Below, in pieces: positions 1 to 9,683 of a stretch of 61,345 nt of DNA. The position numbers were made by a program, and so were the translations under genes. The notes beneath the pieces were generated by a model. That model had not been told where the DNA came from and ran no database searches. It worked only from the letters and a program-made list of their open reading frames with translations. The DNA lies in contig CALFWR010000026.1 of the NCBI GenBank assembly GCA_937928555.1, positions 1 through 61,345 on the forward strand, read 5' to 3'. This DNA is from an uncultured Pirellulaceae bacterium. GTDB taxonomy: Bacteria; Planctomycetota; Planctomycetia; Pirellulales; Pirellulaceae. Each line of letters starts with the position of its first letter. The first letter of the stretch is position 1.

Positions 1-643
1 AACTGGGGTTTTGAAGACGATAGACCGTTGACTGAAATTCGTTGTAATTCATGGCCTATAACAGACGACGTCAAACTGCCATCTTTTCAAGGAAATATGC
101 CATTCCAGCCACTTTGCCAGCAGCGCATCAGGCGGATCGCACCTGCATTGGAGCGACAGGATCGGTGATTGGATTGTCAGCGATTCCCTTGAATTCGAGC
201 AGCGTTGGATAGGGATCGTTGGATGTCCCGTTTCGCCGTCTGAAACCAAGCTTCCGAACACTAGCTAGTTTTTATTGTGGATCAAGAATCTGAAAGTAGC
301 CAGCGCCAAACCAATGGTTGCAATAAATGAAAGAGCAACCAAATGTTTGAACTTGCGCGGCTCCAATCGGCTTTGAAACCCAAGATTGCTCCGGATAGCC
401 CAACGCGCAAGGGATCTCAAATGGTCGCTGCCTCCCGGCGATACCTGCTCGTAATCCAATGTCCCCTGGGTATCGCTTGACCGCCAGACGCCCGCCCTGG
501 TCTACAGGACCGGCCAATCAAAACGCGTCGCTCTCTCTACTTAAATCGAGCCGCCGGTGGTCCAATAATTGCGGTCCACTTCCCAGTCGCGCGAAATCGC
601 CTTGGCGCTGTGCTGCTGACTGCGTTTGCGGTCTGGTGCAAAA
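1..643. other. no supportable gene
   Basis: No convincing gene was found here. A short minus-strand frame at 265-459 would need a TTG start; it ends in a hydrophobic stretch (about 20 residues, ending LIHNKN) that could be a membrane segment, but it has no clear ribosome site or recognisable family. The other frames are arginine- and cysteine-rich and look like chance translations. Confidence 0.4.
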
Positions 644-1513
644 CTAAAACGTTTTGGCGAATTCGATCGCTGTGACCAGGTAGGATCGTTTCGGGCCCAG
701 TAGCCATTTCCAGGGTGAGTGGATTGCCCATGGCTGGTCAGCGGATTCCAACAACATCGTTGCCAGTGAATCCTTGATCGCCCAAGGGAGCGTGCCGGTG
801 AAGAAGTTGCGTGCATCGATCGCCTGGCGGGCGATTGCCAATACGGTTTCGTCGTCTTTGGCTTCTTGCAATGCCGGCAACGTGTCACTGGAGACGAAAT
901 CGGTCACCAGCAGCCCTATGCCGCCGGGGCGAATTGCCCTGGACATGAGCTTCAGGTGTCCGTCGCGAAGCGCGATCATGAGAAAGTTCTTGTGGGGGTG
1001 CTGATCGCCCACGGATTTGAGAACGCTGTGGAGCAGTTGCGACAGCATGCAGGTTGAGGCCACTACGTCGAATTGCCGGTCTATGCTGACTCCCGATGCG
1101 GTTCGGGCTTTGTTGGCGACAGTTTCGACATGAGCGTCGGTGGCACTTTGCGGGTATTGCTCAAGTTCGGTGTTGACTCCCGAGAGGTCAATCGGGTTCT
1201 CGATTTGGATGACTTCTTTTGAGAGCTTGCTTTGGCAATGCAGGGCCTGGAAACGTTTCAGCGCGTCTTGATCCAGATCGAAAATGTGGATGCGGCCGAA
1301 TGATTCCAGCAGGCGTTCAACGTTCAGGTCGTTTCCGTTGCCGGCCCCAAAGATCGCCAGTGACGGTCGGCCGTTTTCGATTTTAGTACTACTGGGCAGT
1401 TTGCTGGCCACATGGACGATTAAGTCCGTGACGCGAGTGCGGTGAGAATCGAAGTGCTCCCAGGCATCGCGGGACTTGGAGTTGATTTGAGATTGTTCGT
1501 TAAGGATGTCCAT
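644..1513 (-). CDS. methyltransferase-like Rossmann-fold protein, unassigned
   Basis: This 289-residue protein is of unknown function. Around residues 50-80 it has a beta-strand followed by a glycine-rich GAGNGNDL loop and, about 25 residues on, an acidic strand end (IFDLDQ). That is the layout of a class I SAM-dependent methyltransferase site. A later RPGGIGLLVTDF segment resembles the post-motif III strand of the fold. No substrate-recognition region is recognisable. It stands alone on the minus strand, and a MITE-like repeat lies just upstream of its ATG. No strong ribosome site precedes the start. Methyltransferase fold is likely; activity is not established. Confidence 0.6.
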   Translation of the reverse strand: MDILNEQSQINSKSRDAWEHFDSHRTRVTDLIVHVASKLPSSTKIENGRPSLAIFGAGNGNDLNVERLLESFGRIHIFDLDQDALKRFQALHCQSKLSKEVIQIENPIDLSGVNTELEQYPQSATDAHVETVANKARTASGVSIDRQFDVVASTCMLSQLLHSVLKSVGDQHPHKNFLMIALRDGHLKLMSRAIRPGGIGLLVTDFVSSDTLPALQEAKDDETVLAIARQAIDARNFFTGTLPWAIKDSLATMLLESADQPWAIHSPWKWLLGPKRSYLVTAIEFAKTF

Positions 1514-1600
1514 GGATTGTGAAAAGTTTTCGTGGGGTTGTCGTGCAACAGTTTGCCAGCTAGGGGTGACTTGCTCAATCGCAAACGAATTGGGTTTTAG

Positions 1601-1795
1601 CCCGGATTATTCACGAGGCGTGGGCGACAGAATCAGTTAAGACAGTGATCGGTTACTCTAACGCGATGAAACGATCGCTGTGGCTTTCACCTACCGAATG
1701 ATTCACATTTCTTGTTGAAATTCAGTTTTCCCCTTGCTCCTGTTGGCCTGTTGGCCAAACGTAGAATCAACGCCCGTCGTCATGAATAATCCGGG
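1601..1795 (+). mobile_element. MITE-like repeat, core A, copy 1
   Basis: This 195-bp element begins CCCGGATTATTCACGAGGCG and ends in the inverted form (TGAATAATCCGGG). The interior matches the other core-A copies (CAGAATCAGTT..GACAGTGATC, then ATGAAACGATCGCTGTGG). The flanks are TTTAG and TTGAG, a 4/5 match to a 5-bp target duplication. It lies between divergent genes (methyltransferase-like and sigma factor). The rest of the 1514-1985 gap shows nothing recognisable. Confidence 0.8.
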
Positions 1796-1985
1796 TTGAG
1801 GTTTGGCTGCGGTCGAAAAATTTCGCATGTCGTGGGCCGGGTGACGGTGAGAAGTTTGGCTTGATGTGCCATTTGTTAGGGGGTCTGGGCTATTTTTGCG
1901 GTTGTTGGAGAATTCTTTCCAAAAACGGATCGGGTTGGCTAACAGATAGATGGAAGGTTTTCGGTTTCGGAGAAAAATTCGGGTG

Positions 1986-2549
1986 ATGGCTGGTGAAAAG
2001 AAAATGGATGGTGCCCGTTTTGCCCAATTGGTGCTGTCGGGACATGCAAGAATGCGGATGCTGGTGTTGTCGATCGCTCCGGGGTGTCAGGATGTGGATG
2101 ACATTGTTCAGGAAGCCTGTGCTGCGATGTGGCAGAAGATCGACGACTACGATGCGGATCGCAAATTTTTGCCGTGGGCGTTGGCGTTCGTTCGTTTTCA
2201 GACACTGGCGTGGCTCAAGAGCAAGGGCCGGGATCGGTTGCGGTTTGATGATGGGCTGGTGGATCGTTTGTGTCAGGCGATTGCTTCTGATGGGGAGGCC
2301 GAAGGAGCCAGAACGGAAGCTTTGGAGCTTTGCCTGGAAGGGTTGAGCGAAAGCGATCGGGAATTGATGGCGCTGCGTTATGTCGATGGAATGAAAGTCG
2401 CCGAGATCGCCCAAAAGACGGCCAAGCAGAATGCAGGAAGATCCGCTACCTCTGCCGATTCGCTGTACAAGACATTTGCAAAACTCAAGGCCAGCCTGCT
2501 GCGCTGCGTCAGGAGCAGGATGGAGGAGACGGGTCATGTCGCTTCCTGA
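1986..2549 (+). CDS. ECF-type RNA polymerase sigma factor
   Basis: This is a sigma-70 family extracytoplasmic-function sigma factor of about 187 residues. Region 2 is seen in the segment around APGCQDVDDIVQEACAAMWQ, with the acidic DVDDIVQE motif contacting core polymerase. Region 4 is seen as LSESDRELMALRYVDGMKVAEIA, the start of the -35-binding helix-turn-helix. It resembles the Rhodopirellula/Verrucomicrobium ECF family (TIGR02989 type). The ATG at 1986 is chosen because GGAG lies 12 nt upstream; an in-frame ATG at 1950 is possible. The gene overlaps the next gene by 14 bp, which implies translational coupling to a membrane protein that probably regulates it. Confidence 0.88.
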   Translation: MAGEKKMDGARFAQLVLSGHARMRMLVLSIAPGCQDVDDIVQEACAAMWQKIDDYDADRKFLPWALAFVRFQTLAWLKSKGRDRLRFDDGLVDRLCQAIASDGEAEGARTEALELCLEGLSESDRELMALRYVDGMKVAEIAQKTAKQNAGRSATSADSLYKTFAKLKASLLRCVRSRMEETGHVAS

Positions 2550-5493
2550 GAAAGTCGAATTGTTGTGGAGACGTGCGAACGAAACCGATGATGCGGAGGC
2601 GTTTGCCCAGCTTGAGGACCTGATTGCCGAAGACGAACAGGCGTTTCGGGCTTATGTGGATCTGATGTGGATGGAGTCGCATTTGCCGTTTGCGAATTCA
2701 CTGGTGAAGCTCGGTTGTGATGCCGGGCAGCCCGTTGCCAGCGAGGCTTTGTCGCGGCCGGCTGGTGAGAGTAAGGCCGCGTGGAGCGGGACGCTTGTTG
2801 CGATCGCGGCGGTGGTTCTTGCCCTGCTGACGCTGACTGCGATACTGAGTTCGGGCGATGGGGAGGATGCCGGGTCGGTTGCGCAATCGGTTCCGCTGGA
2901 AGTCGGCGCTAAAGATGAAAGCCTGGCCGGAGATGGTGCGGAGCCTGAGCGGAAAGTGGCGTTCAGCAATTTGGCTCATCCGCCCAAAGTCGGCGGGGTT
3001 TCGGGTGGGGTTTTGGTTGACGAAGAGCCTGTACCGGAGACGATCTCGTTCAACTTTCACGTGCGTTCGATACTTTCAGAGAACTGCTTTTACTGTCATG
3101 GTCCGGATCCGAATCATCGCGAAGCGGATTTGCGATTGGACACCGAAGAGGGGCTTTTGAACGCGGTTGAGCCTGAGTCACCGGAGGACAGCGAGTTGAT
3201 CGCAAGGATTTTTTCGGACGACCAGGACATGCAGATGCCTCCGCATTACAGTGGTCGTTCGTTAACCCGGCGACAGAAAGCGATCCTCAGCAGGTGGGTT
3301 GAGCAGGGAGCGAAGTTTGAACAGCACTGGGCGTTCATGGCACCGCAAAAGCCGGCGATTCCGGATGTCAAAAACGGTGACTGGGCGAAAAACCCGATCG
3401 ACCGTTTCGTCCTGGCCAAGCTGGAGTCAAAGTCAATCAAGCCATCGCCGCGCGCCAAAGCGACGGTAATCGTACGGCGTTTGCATCTGGATTTGATCGG
3501 CATCCCGCCCAGGCCTGAGCAGTCGCGTGCGTTTGTGACGGCGTATCAGGCGGATGCGGACAAAGCCATCGATGAGCTTGTGGACCGATTGCTTGCCAGT
3601 GAGCACTTTGGCGAGCGGATGGCGATGCCGTGGCTCGATGTGGCGAGGTATTCGGACTCCAATGGCTTTCAGCAGGACGGCGATCGCTCGCAGTGGCCAT
3701 GGCGGGATTGGGTCGTGCGGGCGTTCAATGCCAATATGCCATTTGATCAGTTTACCATTGAGCAGCTTGCCGGAGACCTGCTGGAAAAGCCAACACAGGA
3801 TCAGCTGATTGCCACGGGCTTCAACCGCAATCACATGCTCAACGGCGAGGGCGGTGCGATCGCTGAAGAGCAACGCAACAACTATGTTTTCGATCGCGTT
3901 GATGCGACGGCGACAACTTGGCTTGGGCTGACGATGGCTTGCGCCCAGTGTCATGACCACAAGTACGATCCGATCACCCAGGAGGATTACTACAAGTTTT
4001 TTGCGTACTTCAATAACGTTGACGAAAAGGGAAATGTGGACCGCAAGGTCGGACGTCAGCAGTGTGCCAAGCCGTATATTCAGATGCCAACCGATAGCCA
4101 AAGTGACGAACTGAAACGGATCGATGGCAAAATCGCGCCGCTCAACAGGGAGCTTGCCGATTCCGACCAGGAAATTACCAAAGCGATGCGACGGTGGGAA
4201 ATTGAAGCCCGCGAAGCGACTCCCGAGAGCATGGGCCGGGACCTTTTCAACATCCTGGTCAAAGATTTGAGCGAACGAAGCAAGGGTGAGGACAACCGGT
4301 TGAAGGGCTGGTTTTTGGAGCACGCCGCAAGTCAGCGGTGGCGTGACCTGAAGAAACAGCAAGTCAGGCTTCAGGGTGCTCGCCGGCGGGTTCAGGAACA
4401 AATCCTGACGGTCATGGTGATGCGTGAAAGGAAGCAGCCGCGAGAGACTTTTGTGCTTCAGCGTGGCAACTATGAAACGCGTGGCAGGCAAGTTACCACC
4501 GGCGTGCCATCGTTTTTGCCACGCGGCAACGTCGACGAAGGCAGTACGCGACTGGACCTGGCGAGGTGGTTGGTGAGCGAAGAAAACCCGCTGACCAGCC
4601 GTGTTGTGGTGAATCGTTTCTGGCAGCTGTTCTTTGGGATCGGGATTGTCAAAACGGCTGAGGATTTTGGTGTCCAGGCCGAGCTTCCCAGCCACCGGCA
4701 GTTGTTGGATTGGCTGGCGGTTGAGTTTCGTGAAAGCGGCTGGGATGTGAAACAGCTGGTGCGCAAGATTGTGACTTCCGAGACGTACCTGCAAACTTCG
4801 AAGTTTCGCAAAGACCTGGCGGAGATTGATCCGGAAAATCGTTTGCTGGCCAGAAGCCCGCGATATCGGCTGCCTTCGATGTTGATTCGCGACTCGGCGC
4901 TGCTGGTTTCGGGGCTGTTGAATGCGGAAGTCGGCGGCAAACCGGTCTATCCCTGGCAACCGGATCGGCTTTGGAAAGAATTCAGCCTGGAAAAGTTTGG
5001 CTACCGTCCGTCGCAGGGCAATGATCGATACCGCCGCGGGCTGTACACGTTTTGGCGGCGTACGGTGCCGCCGCCGAACATGTTCGATTCAGCGAATCGG
5101 CAGACTTGCACCGTCAAGCAGGCGCGGACCAATACGCCGCTTCATGCGTTGACGTTGCTGAATGATCCGACGTTTGTGGAAACGGCATGTTTCCTAGCGG
5201 CCGATGTGATGGCCAACGGGGGCGAAGGGGCCGCAGCAAGAAGTTGGGTGCAAGACGCGTTCGCCCGGGCTGTTGGCCGTGACGCGAGCCAGAGCGAATT
5301 GGAGTCGTTGGTGCGGGCTTTTGACCAGAGCCATGACTTTTACGAATCCGCTCCCGAACAGGCAAAGGCTTTTTTGGCAGTGGCGGATGCGGTTGCGATT
5401 CCCGCTGACGGGGAAAAGCTGTCGAACCTGGCGGCTTTGGCGAGTGCCTGCCAGGTGATCATGAACACCGATGAATTTATGACAAGAGAGTAG
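2536..5493 (+). CDS. anti-sigma-like / cytochrome c / DUF1549-DUF1553 fusion protein
   Basis: This 985-residue membrane protein starts at the ATG overlapping the sigma gene. Residues 1-80 form a soluble acidic helical region (PEKVELLWRRANETDDAEAF) like the cytoplasmic part of planctomycete anti-sigma/FecR-type proteins. One transmembrane segment spans about 84-105. A PSCyt1 c-type haem domain follows (CFYCH at 184-188), then DUF1549/PSCyt2 with a second CxxCH (CAQCHDHKYDP), and a C-terminal DUF1553/PSD1 domain. The Pfam-type order PSCyt1-PSCyt2-PSD1 is common in planctomycetes; the anti-sigma-like head fused to it and overlapping an ECF sigma gene is the notable part. A redox- or substrate-sensing role is inference. 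DUF1501 follows 6 bp downstream. Confidence 0.85.
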   Translation: MSLPEKVELLWRRANETDDAEAFAQLEDLIAEDEQAFRAYVDLMWMESHLPFANSLVKLGCDAGQPVASEALSRPAGESKAAWSGTLVAIAAVVLALLTLTAILSSGDGEDAGSVAQSVPLEVGAKDESLAGDGAEPERKVAFSNLAHPPKVGGVSGGVLVDEEPVPETISFNFHVRSILSENCFYCHGPDPNHREADLRLDTEEGLLNAVEPESPEDSELIARIFSDDQDMQMPPHYSGRSLTRRQKAILSRWVEQGAKFEQHWAFMAPQKPAIPDVKNGDWAKNPIDRFVLAKLESKSIKPSPRAKATVIVRRLHLDLIGIPPRPEQSRAFVTAYQADADKAIDELVDRLLASEHFGERMAMPWLDVARYSDSNGFQQDGDRSQWPWRDWVVRAFNANMPFDQFTIEQLAGDLLEKPTQDQLIATGFNRNHMLNGEGGAIAEEQRNNYVFDRVDATATTWLGLTMACAQCHDHKYDPITQEDYYKFFAYFNNVDEKGNVDRKVGRQQCAKPYIQMPTDSQSDELKRIDGKIAPLNRELADSDQEITKAMRRWEIEAREATPESMGRDLFNILVKDLSERSKGEDNRLKGWFLEHAASQRWRDLKKQQVRLQGARRRVQEQILTVMVMRERKQPRETFVLQRGNYETRGRQVTTGVPSFLPRGNVDEGSTRLDLARWLVSEENPLTSRVVVNRFWQLFFGIGIVKTAEDFGVQAELPSHRQLLDWLAVEFRESGWDVKQLVRKIVTSETYLQTSKFRKDLAEIDPENRLLARSPRYRLPSMLIRDSALLVSGLLNAEVGGKPVYPWQPDRLWKEFSLEKFGYRPSQGNDRYRRGLYTFWRRTVPPPNMFDSANRQTCTVKQARTNTPLHALTLLNDPTFVETACFLAADVMANGGEGAAARSWVQDAFARAVGRDASQSELESLVRAFDQSHDFYESAPEQAKAFLAVADAVAIPADGEKLSNLAALASACQVIMNTDEFMTRE

Positions 5494-5499
5494 GAATCG

Positions 5500-6966
5500 A
5501 TGAGCGATCCAGTGGACCCTTTTGAGCAGAATCACAGGCACAATACGCGGCGGCAGTTCTTTGGTAGAGCTGCGACGGGGATCGGTGCGGCGGCCTTGGC
5601 GGCGCTGCTGGGACAGGAGTCCGTGTTTGCCGGGCCCGATGATCGTCCGGTGCTGGCCGATGGTGTGCATTTTCCGGCCAAAGCCAAGCGGGTGATTTAT
5701 CTGATGATGAGCGGAGGGCCATCGCACATCGACATGTTCGATTACAAGCCCGGGCTTTACCAGCGGGCCGGAGAGCAGCTTCCGGATTCAGTCAGGCAGG
5801 GCCAACGGCTGACGACGATGACTTCGGGGCAAAAACAGCTGCCGGTGTTGCCGCCGCACAAGCCATTCAAGGCCTGGGGCAAGTCGCAAATGATGTTATC
5901 GACGATGATTCCCTACACCGGGGCGATCGCGGACGACATCTGCCTGGTCAAGTCGATGAACACCGAAGCGATCAATCACGCTCCGGCGGCGACGTTCTTT
6001 TTGACCGGTTCACAGATTCCCGGTCGACCCAGCATGGGAGCCTGGTTGTCATACGGTCTGGGCAGCATGAACAATGAGTTGCCGGCGTTTGTTGTAATGA
6101 GCTCGCGGGACCAGGAAAGTTCCTGCGGGCAACTGCTTTACGATTACTACTGGGGCAGTGGCTTTATTGCGTCGCAGCATCAAGGTGTCAGGTTTCGAGG
6201 CAACGGCGACCCGGTGCTTTACCTTTCGAATCCCAGCGGCATGCCGCGACAGCTTCGACGCAAAATGCTCAATCGACTCAATGAGCTTAACGAACAGCGT
6301 CTGGATGAATATGGCGATCCGGAAATCGAAGCCAGAATCAAACAGTACGAGATGGCCTACCGAATGCAGACCAGCATTCCGGGACTGACTGACATATCGG
6401 ATGAGCCCGAGCATGCTCTGGAAATGTATGGCCCGGATGTGCATCGAAAAGGTTCTTTTGCAAGAAACTGTTTGATGGCCAGAAGGCTTGCCGAACAGGA
6501 CGTCCGGTTCATTCAGTTGATGCACGTCGGTTGGGATCAGCATGCCAACGTCCCAACGCAACTTGAGATCCAATGCAAGGACACCGACCAACCTGCCGCA
6601 GCTTTGGTTGCCGACTTGAAGCAACGCGGCTTGCTTGACGATACGCTAGTGATTTTTGGTGGCGAGTTTGGGCGAACGACCTTTGCCCAGGGAGATACGC
6701 GAGGCCAGAAATACGGCCGTGACCATCATGGACGAGCGTTCAGCTTGTGGATGGCTGGCGGCGGATTGAAACGCGGATTCCAGTACGGAGAAACATGTCC
6801 TTACGGCTGGAATATTGTCGACAAAGGCGTGCACGTGCACGATTGGCAGGCTACGGTGCTGCGTTTGTTGGGCATCGACCACCAGCTGTTGACGTTCCGC
6901 TATCAGGGCAGACGCTTCCGCTTAACCGACGTCCACGGGCACTCGGTAGAAGATCTGATTGCGTGA
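5500..6966 (+). CDS. DUF1501 family protein, Tat-exported
   Basis: This 488-residue protein has a twin-arginine signal (TRRQFFGRAATG, then a hydrophobic Ala-rich stretch). The DUF1501 fold belongs to the alkaline phosphatase/sulfatase superfamily. It shows the family starting motif MMSGGPSHIDMFDYKPGL and a late metal-site region (GGEFGRTTFAQG, then RDHHGRAFSLWMAGGG). It lies 6 bp after the PSCyt/PSD1 gene, the standard planctomycete pairing, with AGGAA ahead of the ATG. Products of such pairs are thought to act together in the periplasm on an unknown substrate; the reaction is not established. Confidence 0.9.
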   Translation: MSDPVDPFEQNHRHNTRRQFFGRAATGIGAAALAALLGQESVFAGPDDRPVLADGVHFPAKAKRVIYLMMSGGPSHIDMFDYKPGLYQRAGEQLPDSVRQGQRLTTMTSGQKQLPVLPPHKPFKAWGKSQMMLSTMIPYTGAIADDICLVKSMNTEAINHAPAATFFLTGSQIPGRPSMGAWLSYGLGSMNNELPAFVVMSSRDQESSCGQLLYDYYWGSGFIASQHQGVRFRGNGDPVLYLSNPSGMPRQLRRKMLNRLNELNEQRLDEYGDPEIEARIKQYEMAYRMQTSIPGLTDISDEPEHALEMYGPDVHRKGSFARNCLMARRLAEQDVRFIQLMHVGWDQHANVPTQLEIQCKDTDQPAAALVADLKQRGLLDDTLVIFGGEFGRTTFAQGDTRGQKYGRDHHGRAFSLWMAGGGLKRGFQYGETCPYGWNIVDKGVHVHDWQATVLRLLGIDHQLLTFRYQGRRFRLTDVHGHSVEDLIA

Positions 6967-7072
6967 GCGAGTTAATCTCGTTGACAAAAAAATGCTGATG
7001 GCGATCGGCGGTGTCGGCAGAGACGGGTTGAAACGCGATGTTTGCGCGGAAGTGGGGCCTTTTTGCTGTCAG

Positions 7073-7139
7073 CCCGGATTATTCACGAGGCGTGTGCGTC
7101 AGAATCAGTTGAGACAGTGATCGGTTACTCTTATCCGGG
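7073..7139 (+). mobile_element. truncated MITE-like repeat, core A
   Basis: The left terminus CCCGGATTATTCACGAGGCG and about 35 bp of core A (CAGAATCAGTTGAGACAGTG) are present. The sequence then diverges into TATCCGGGATCAGTTTCCGG. No right terminus is found before the next copy at 7184. Confidence 0.7.
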
Positions 7140-7183
7140 ATCAGTTTCCGGGAGATGGAAATTGTATTTCCATGTGTGATAAA

Positions 7184-7370
7184 CCCGGATTATTCACGAG
7201 GCGTGGGCGTCAGAATCAGTTGAGACAGTGGTCCGCGACTCTGATGCGATGAAACGATCGCTGTGGTTTTCATCTACCGGATGATTTACATTTCTTGTTG
7301 AATTTCAGCCCTTCCCTTGCTCCAGTTGGCCAGACGTAGAATCAACGCCCGTCGTCGTGAATAATCCGGG
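7184..7370 (+). mobile_element. MITE-like repeat, core A, with ATAAA target duplication
   Basis: This is a complete 187-bp copy with inverted ends CCCGGATTATTCACGA and TCGTGAATAATCCGGG. It is flanked on both sides by ATAAA, a perfect 5-bp direct repeat. It lies between the DUF1501 gene and the UDP-glucuronate decarboxylase gene. It has no coding capacity; a frame beginning MKRSLWFSS recurs in core-A copies only because the DNA repeats. Confidence 0.85.
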
Positions 7371-7504
7371 ATAAAACTGACTTTGGAATTGCGGTCGCGA
7401 TTCAGAAGAGTTGCCTGTCGCCAATCTTCGGTCCATTTTTGCGATGGTTGATTTGCGGTCCGGTGGCTAAACTGCGGCTTTTCCCGAATTGATGTAACGA
7501 AGCC

Positions 7505-8485
7505 ATGCCACTGATCAAAAGAATTGTTGTCGCCGGTGGAGCCGGATTTCTGGGTTCCCACCTGTGCGAACGTCTCGTTGAGCAGGGGCATGATGTCATT
7601 TGTCTGGATAACTTTTTTACCAGCCAAAAGGCCAACGTCTCGCACATGCTGGAAAAATCGAACTTTGAATTGATCCGGCATGATATCGTCACTCCGATTC
7701 TGTTGGAGGTCGACGAGATCTACAATCTTGCCTGTCCTGCGGCACCGGGGCACTATCAATACAATCCGATCAAGACTCTCAAGATCAGCGTTCAGGGTTC
7801 GATCAACCTGTTGGGGATGGCGAAGCGCTGCGGCGCGAAAATTTTCCAGGCATCGACAAGTGAAGTTTACGGTGACCCTGAAGTTCACCCACAGCCGGAG
7901 TCGTATCGTGGTGCCGTGAATCCGATCGGTCCAAGGGCGTGTTATGACGAGGGTAAACGTGCCGCAGAGACGCTTTTTTTTGACTACCACCGGATGCACA
8001 AAACCAACATCCGGGTTTGCCGGATCTTCAACACCTACGGTCCGAGGATGCATCCGTTTGACGGGCGGGTGGTGAGTAACTTTATTCGTCAGGCGTTGAG
8101 CGGGCAGGACATTACGATTTTTGGCGACGGGTCTCAGACACGGTCTTTCTGCTACCGGGACGACCTGGTGGAAGGCTTTTTGCGTCTGATGGCGGCTCCG
8201 GATGATGTTGTGGGGCCGATCAACATGGGGAACCAGGGCGAATACACGATCAAGGAACTTGCAGAGATCATTGTTGAACTCGTTGGAAGCGGTTCAAAGC
8301 TTGTTTATCAGCCGCTTCCGCCGGATGATCCAACGCGTCGTCAGCCCGACATTTCGCTTGCGAAAAAGCATCTGGACTGGGAGCCAAAAGTTCCGCTTCG
8401 TGAGGGGCTCGAAAAGACAATCGCCTGGTTCAGGACGATTGAGATGGAGCACTTCCGTCCGCCGACTCCAAACTACCAAATGTAG
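7505..8485 (+). CDS. uxs: UDP-glucuronate decarboxylase (UDP-xylose synthase)
   Basis: This 326-residue extended short-chain dehydrogenase converts UDP-glucuronate to UDP-xylose with NAD+ recycled in the active site. The N-terminal [10 protein letters not shown] at 11-20 binds NAD. The active-site triad is visible as STSEVYGDP (near 118-125) and Y147-x-x-x-K151 in [10 protein letters not shown]. The segment [10 protein letters not shown] and the CYRDDLVEG region are characteristic of UXS enzymes. The length is normal. A flavin oxidase gene follows after 5 bp, so the two are probably co-transcribed, though no pathway link is obvious. The product would feed cell-surface or exopolysaccharide synthesis. 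Confidence 0.93.
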   Translation: MPLIKRIVVAGGAGFLGSHLCERLVEQGHDVICLDNFFTSQKANVSHMLEKSNFELIRHDIVTPILLEVDEIYNLACPAAPGHYQYNPIKTLKISVQGSINLLGMAKRCGAKIFQASTSEVYGDPEVHPQPESYRGAVNPIGPRACYDEGKRAAETLFFDYHRMHKTNIRVCRIFNTYGPRMHPFDGRVVSNFIRQALSGQDITIFGDGSQTRSFCYRDDLVEGFLRLMAAPDDVVGPINMGNQGEYTIKELAEIIVELVGSGSKLVYQPLPPDDPTRRQPDISLAKKHLDWEPKVPLREGLEKTIAWFRTIEMEHFRPPTPNYQM

Positions 8486-8490
8486 CTTGC

Positions 8491-9627
8491 ATGTACGATT
8501 TGATCGTTATTGGGTGTGGCGGGATCGGCAGCGCGACACTTCATCAGGCCGCGCTCAAGGGCTGGAACGTCCTAGGCATCGAACAGTTTGGGCTGGCCCA
8601 CAACAAAGGGAGCTCGCACGGGCAAACGCGAATCATTCGCAAGGCCTACTTCGAGCATCCAAGCTACGTGCCGCTTGCCGAAGAAGCGTTTGATCGCTGG
8701 GATTTTCTCAACAAGCGACATCGAACGCGGCCGGACATCCATCCTTTGTTCGAGCAAACGGGGGTTTTGCAAATTGGATTGCCAGACAGTGAAGTCATCG
8801 TCGGGGTGAGAAAAAGCTGTGAGTTACATGGTTTGCAACTGGAAGAGTTTTCAGCTGATCAGATCATGCAGCGGTTGCCGCTTTTGAAAGTGGAATCGGA
8901 CCATGTTGGCCTGTTCGAACCGGAGGCGGGCTTTCTGAGGGTTGAACACTGCGTGGCGGCGCATCTGGCCCAGGCGAAAAAGCGTGGAGCAAAATTCGCG
9001 GGTGAAACTCGTGTGCAATCATGGACTGCGAATGCAGATTCGGTTCGCGTAGTCACCGACGGTGGGAACTTTGACGCCCGGCGTCTGGCGATTTGTGCTG
9101 GCGCATGGTCCGGCGGTCACCTTGGTGATGTGCCCCTCGAATTAAAAGTCATCGCCAAGCAGCAGAATTGGTATCAGATTGACCGGGTTGAGCAAAAGCT
9201 GGTCAATGACTTTCCGGTCGTGTTCATCGAGCAGGCTGATGGAGAGCAGTTTTACTGCCTGCCGGAACTCGATTCGATGGGAATGAAAGTCGCGCGGCAC
9301 ACCGGTGGCAGGGTGGTCGATGCGGATACCCTGGATCGAAACGTCGACGATGACGACCTGCAGCGAAACGGTGACTTTCTGGAACGGCATTTCGTGCATC
9401 GGAAGCATCGCCTGGTCCATCATCACACCTGCATGTACACGATGAGCCCGGACGGTCATTTTGTGGTGGACTTTCATCCGGCCCATCGCAACGTGGCGTT
9501 CGCTGCGGGGCTTTCGGGACACGGTTTCAAGTTCGCCCCGGTGCTTGGCCATCGCATCGTGGAGATGCTCGATGGCGGTTCGGACCCGAGCATGGATTTT
9601 CTTTCGCTAAAGCGATTTTCCAAATAG
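8491..9627 (+). CDS. solA: monomeric sarcosine oxidase / N-methyltryptophan oxidase family FAD enzyme
   Basis: This 378-residue flavoprotein oxidises N-methyl amino acids with O2, giving formaldehyde and H2O2. The dinucleotide motif GCGGIGSAT lies at 8-16. SSHGQTRIIR at 41-50 matches the family's early signature. C314 in HTCMYTMSPDGHF corresponds to the cysteine that binds FAD covalently in monomeric sarcosine oxidase. GLSGHGFKFAP near the C-terminus is the second FAD-binding motif. Substrate (sarcosine, N-methyltryptophan or another secondary amine) cannot be settled from sequence. The gene is 5 bp after uxs. Confidence 0.88.
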   Translation: MYDLIVIGCGGIGSATLHQAALKGWNVLGIEQFGLAHNKGSSHGQTRIIRKAYFEHPSYVPLAEEAFDRWDFLNKRHRTRPDIHPLFEQTGVLQIGLPDSEVIVGVRKSCELHGLQLEEFSADQIMQRLPLLKVESDHVGLFEPEAGFLRVEHCVAAHLAQAKKRGAKFAGETRVQSWTANADSVRVVTDGGNFDARRLAICAGAWSGGHLGDVPLELKVIAKQQNWYQIDRVEQKLVNDFPVVFIEQADGEQFYCLPELDSMGMKVARHTGGRVVDADTLDRNVDDDDLQRNGDFLERHFVHRKHRLVHHHTCMYTMSPDGHFVVDFHPAHRNVAFAAGLSGHGFKFAPVLGHRIVEMLDGGSDPSMDFLSLKRFSK

Positions 9628-9683
9628 TGCCCTGCTCGGTTCTGGATTCAGGGCTGGCTTCCTAGGTAGCACGCGCTCCGAGG

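Noticed and set aside
265..459. Small membrane protein on the minus strand
   Set aside because: TTG start, no ribosome site, no family; the hydrophobic end alone is not enough.
3433..4959. A 508-codon minus-strand frame opposite the PSD1 gene
   Set aside because: It is antisense to conserved PSCyt2/PSD1 domains, shows no family, and its composition is that of a shadow frame in GC-rich third positions.
7073..7370. Repeats as a CRISPR array
   Set aside because: The copies are long, widely spaced and have inverted ends; there are no regular short spacers.
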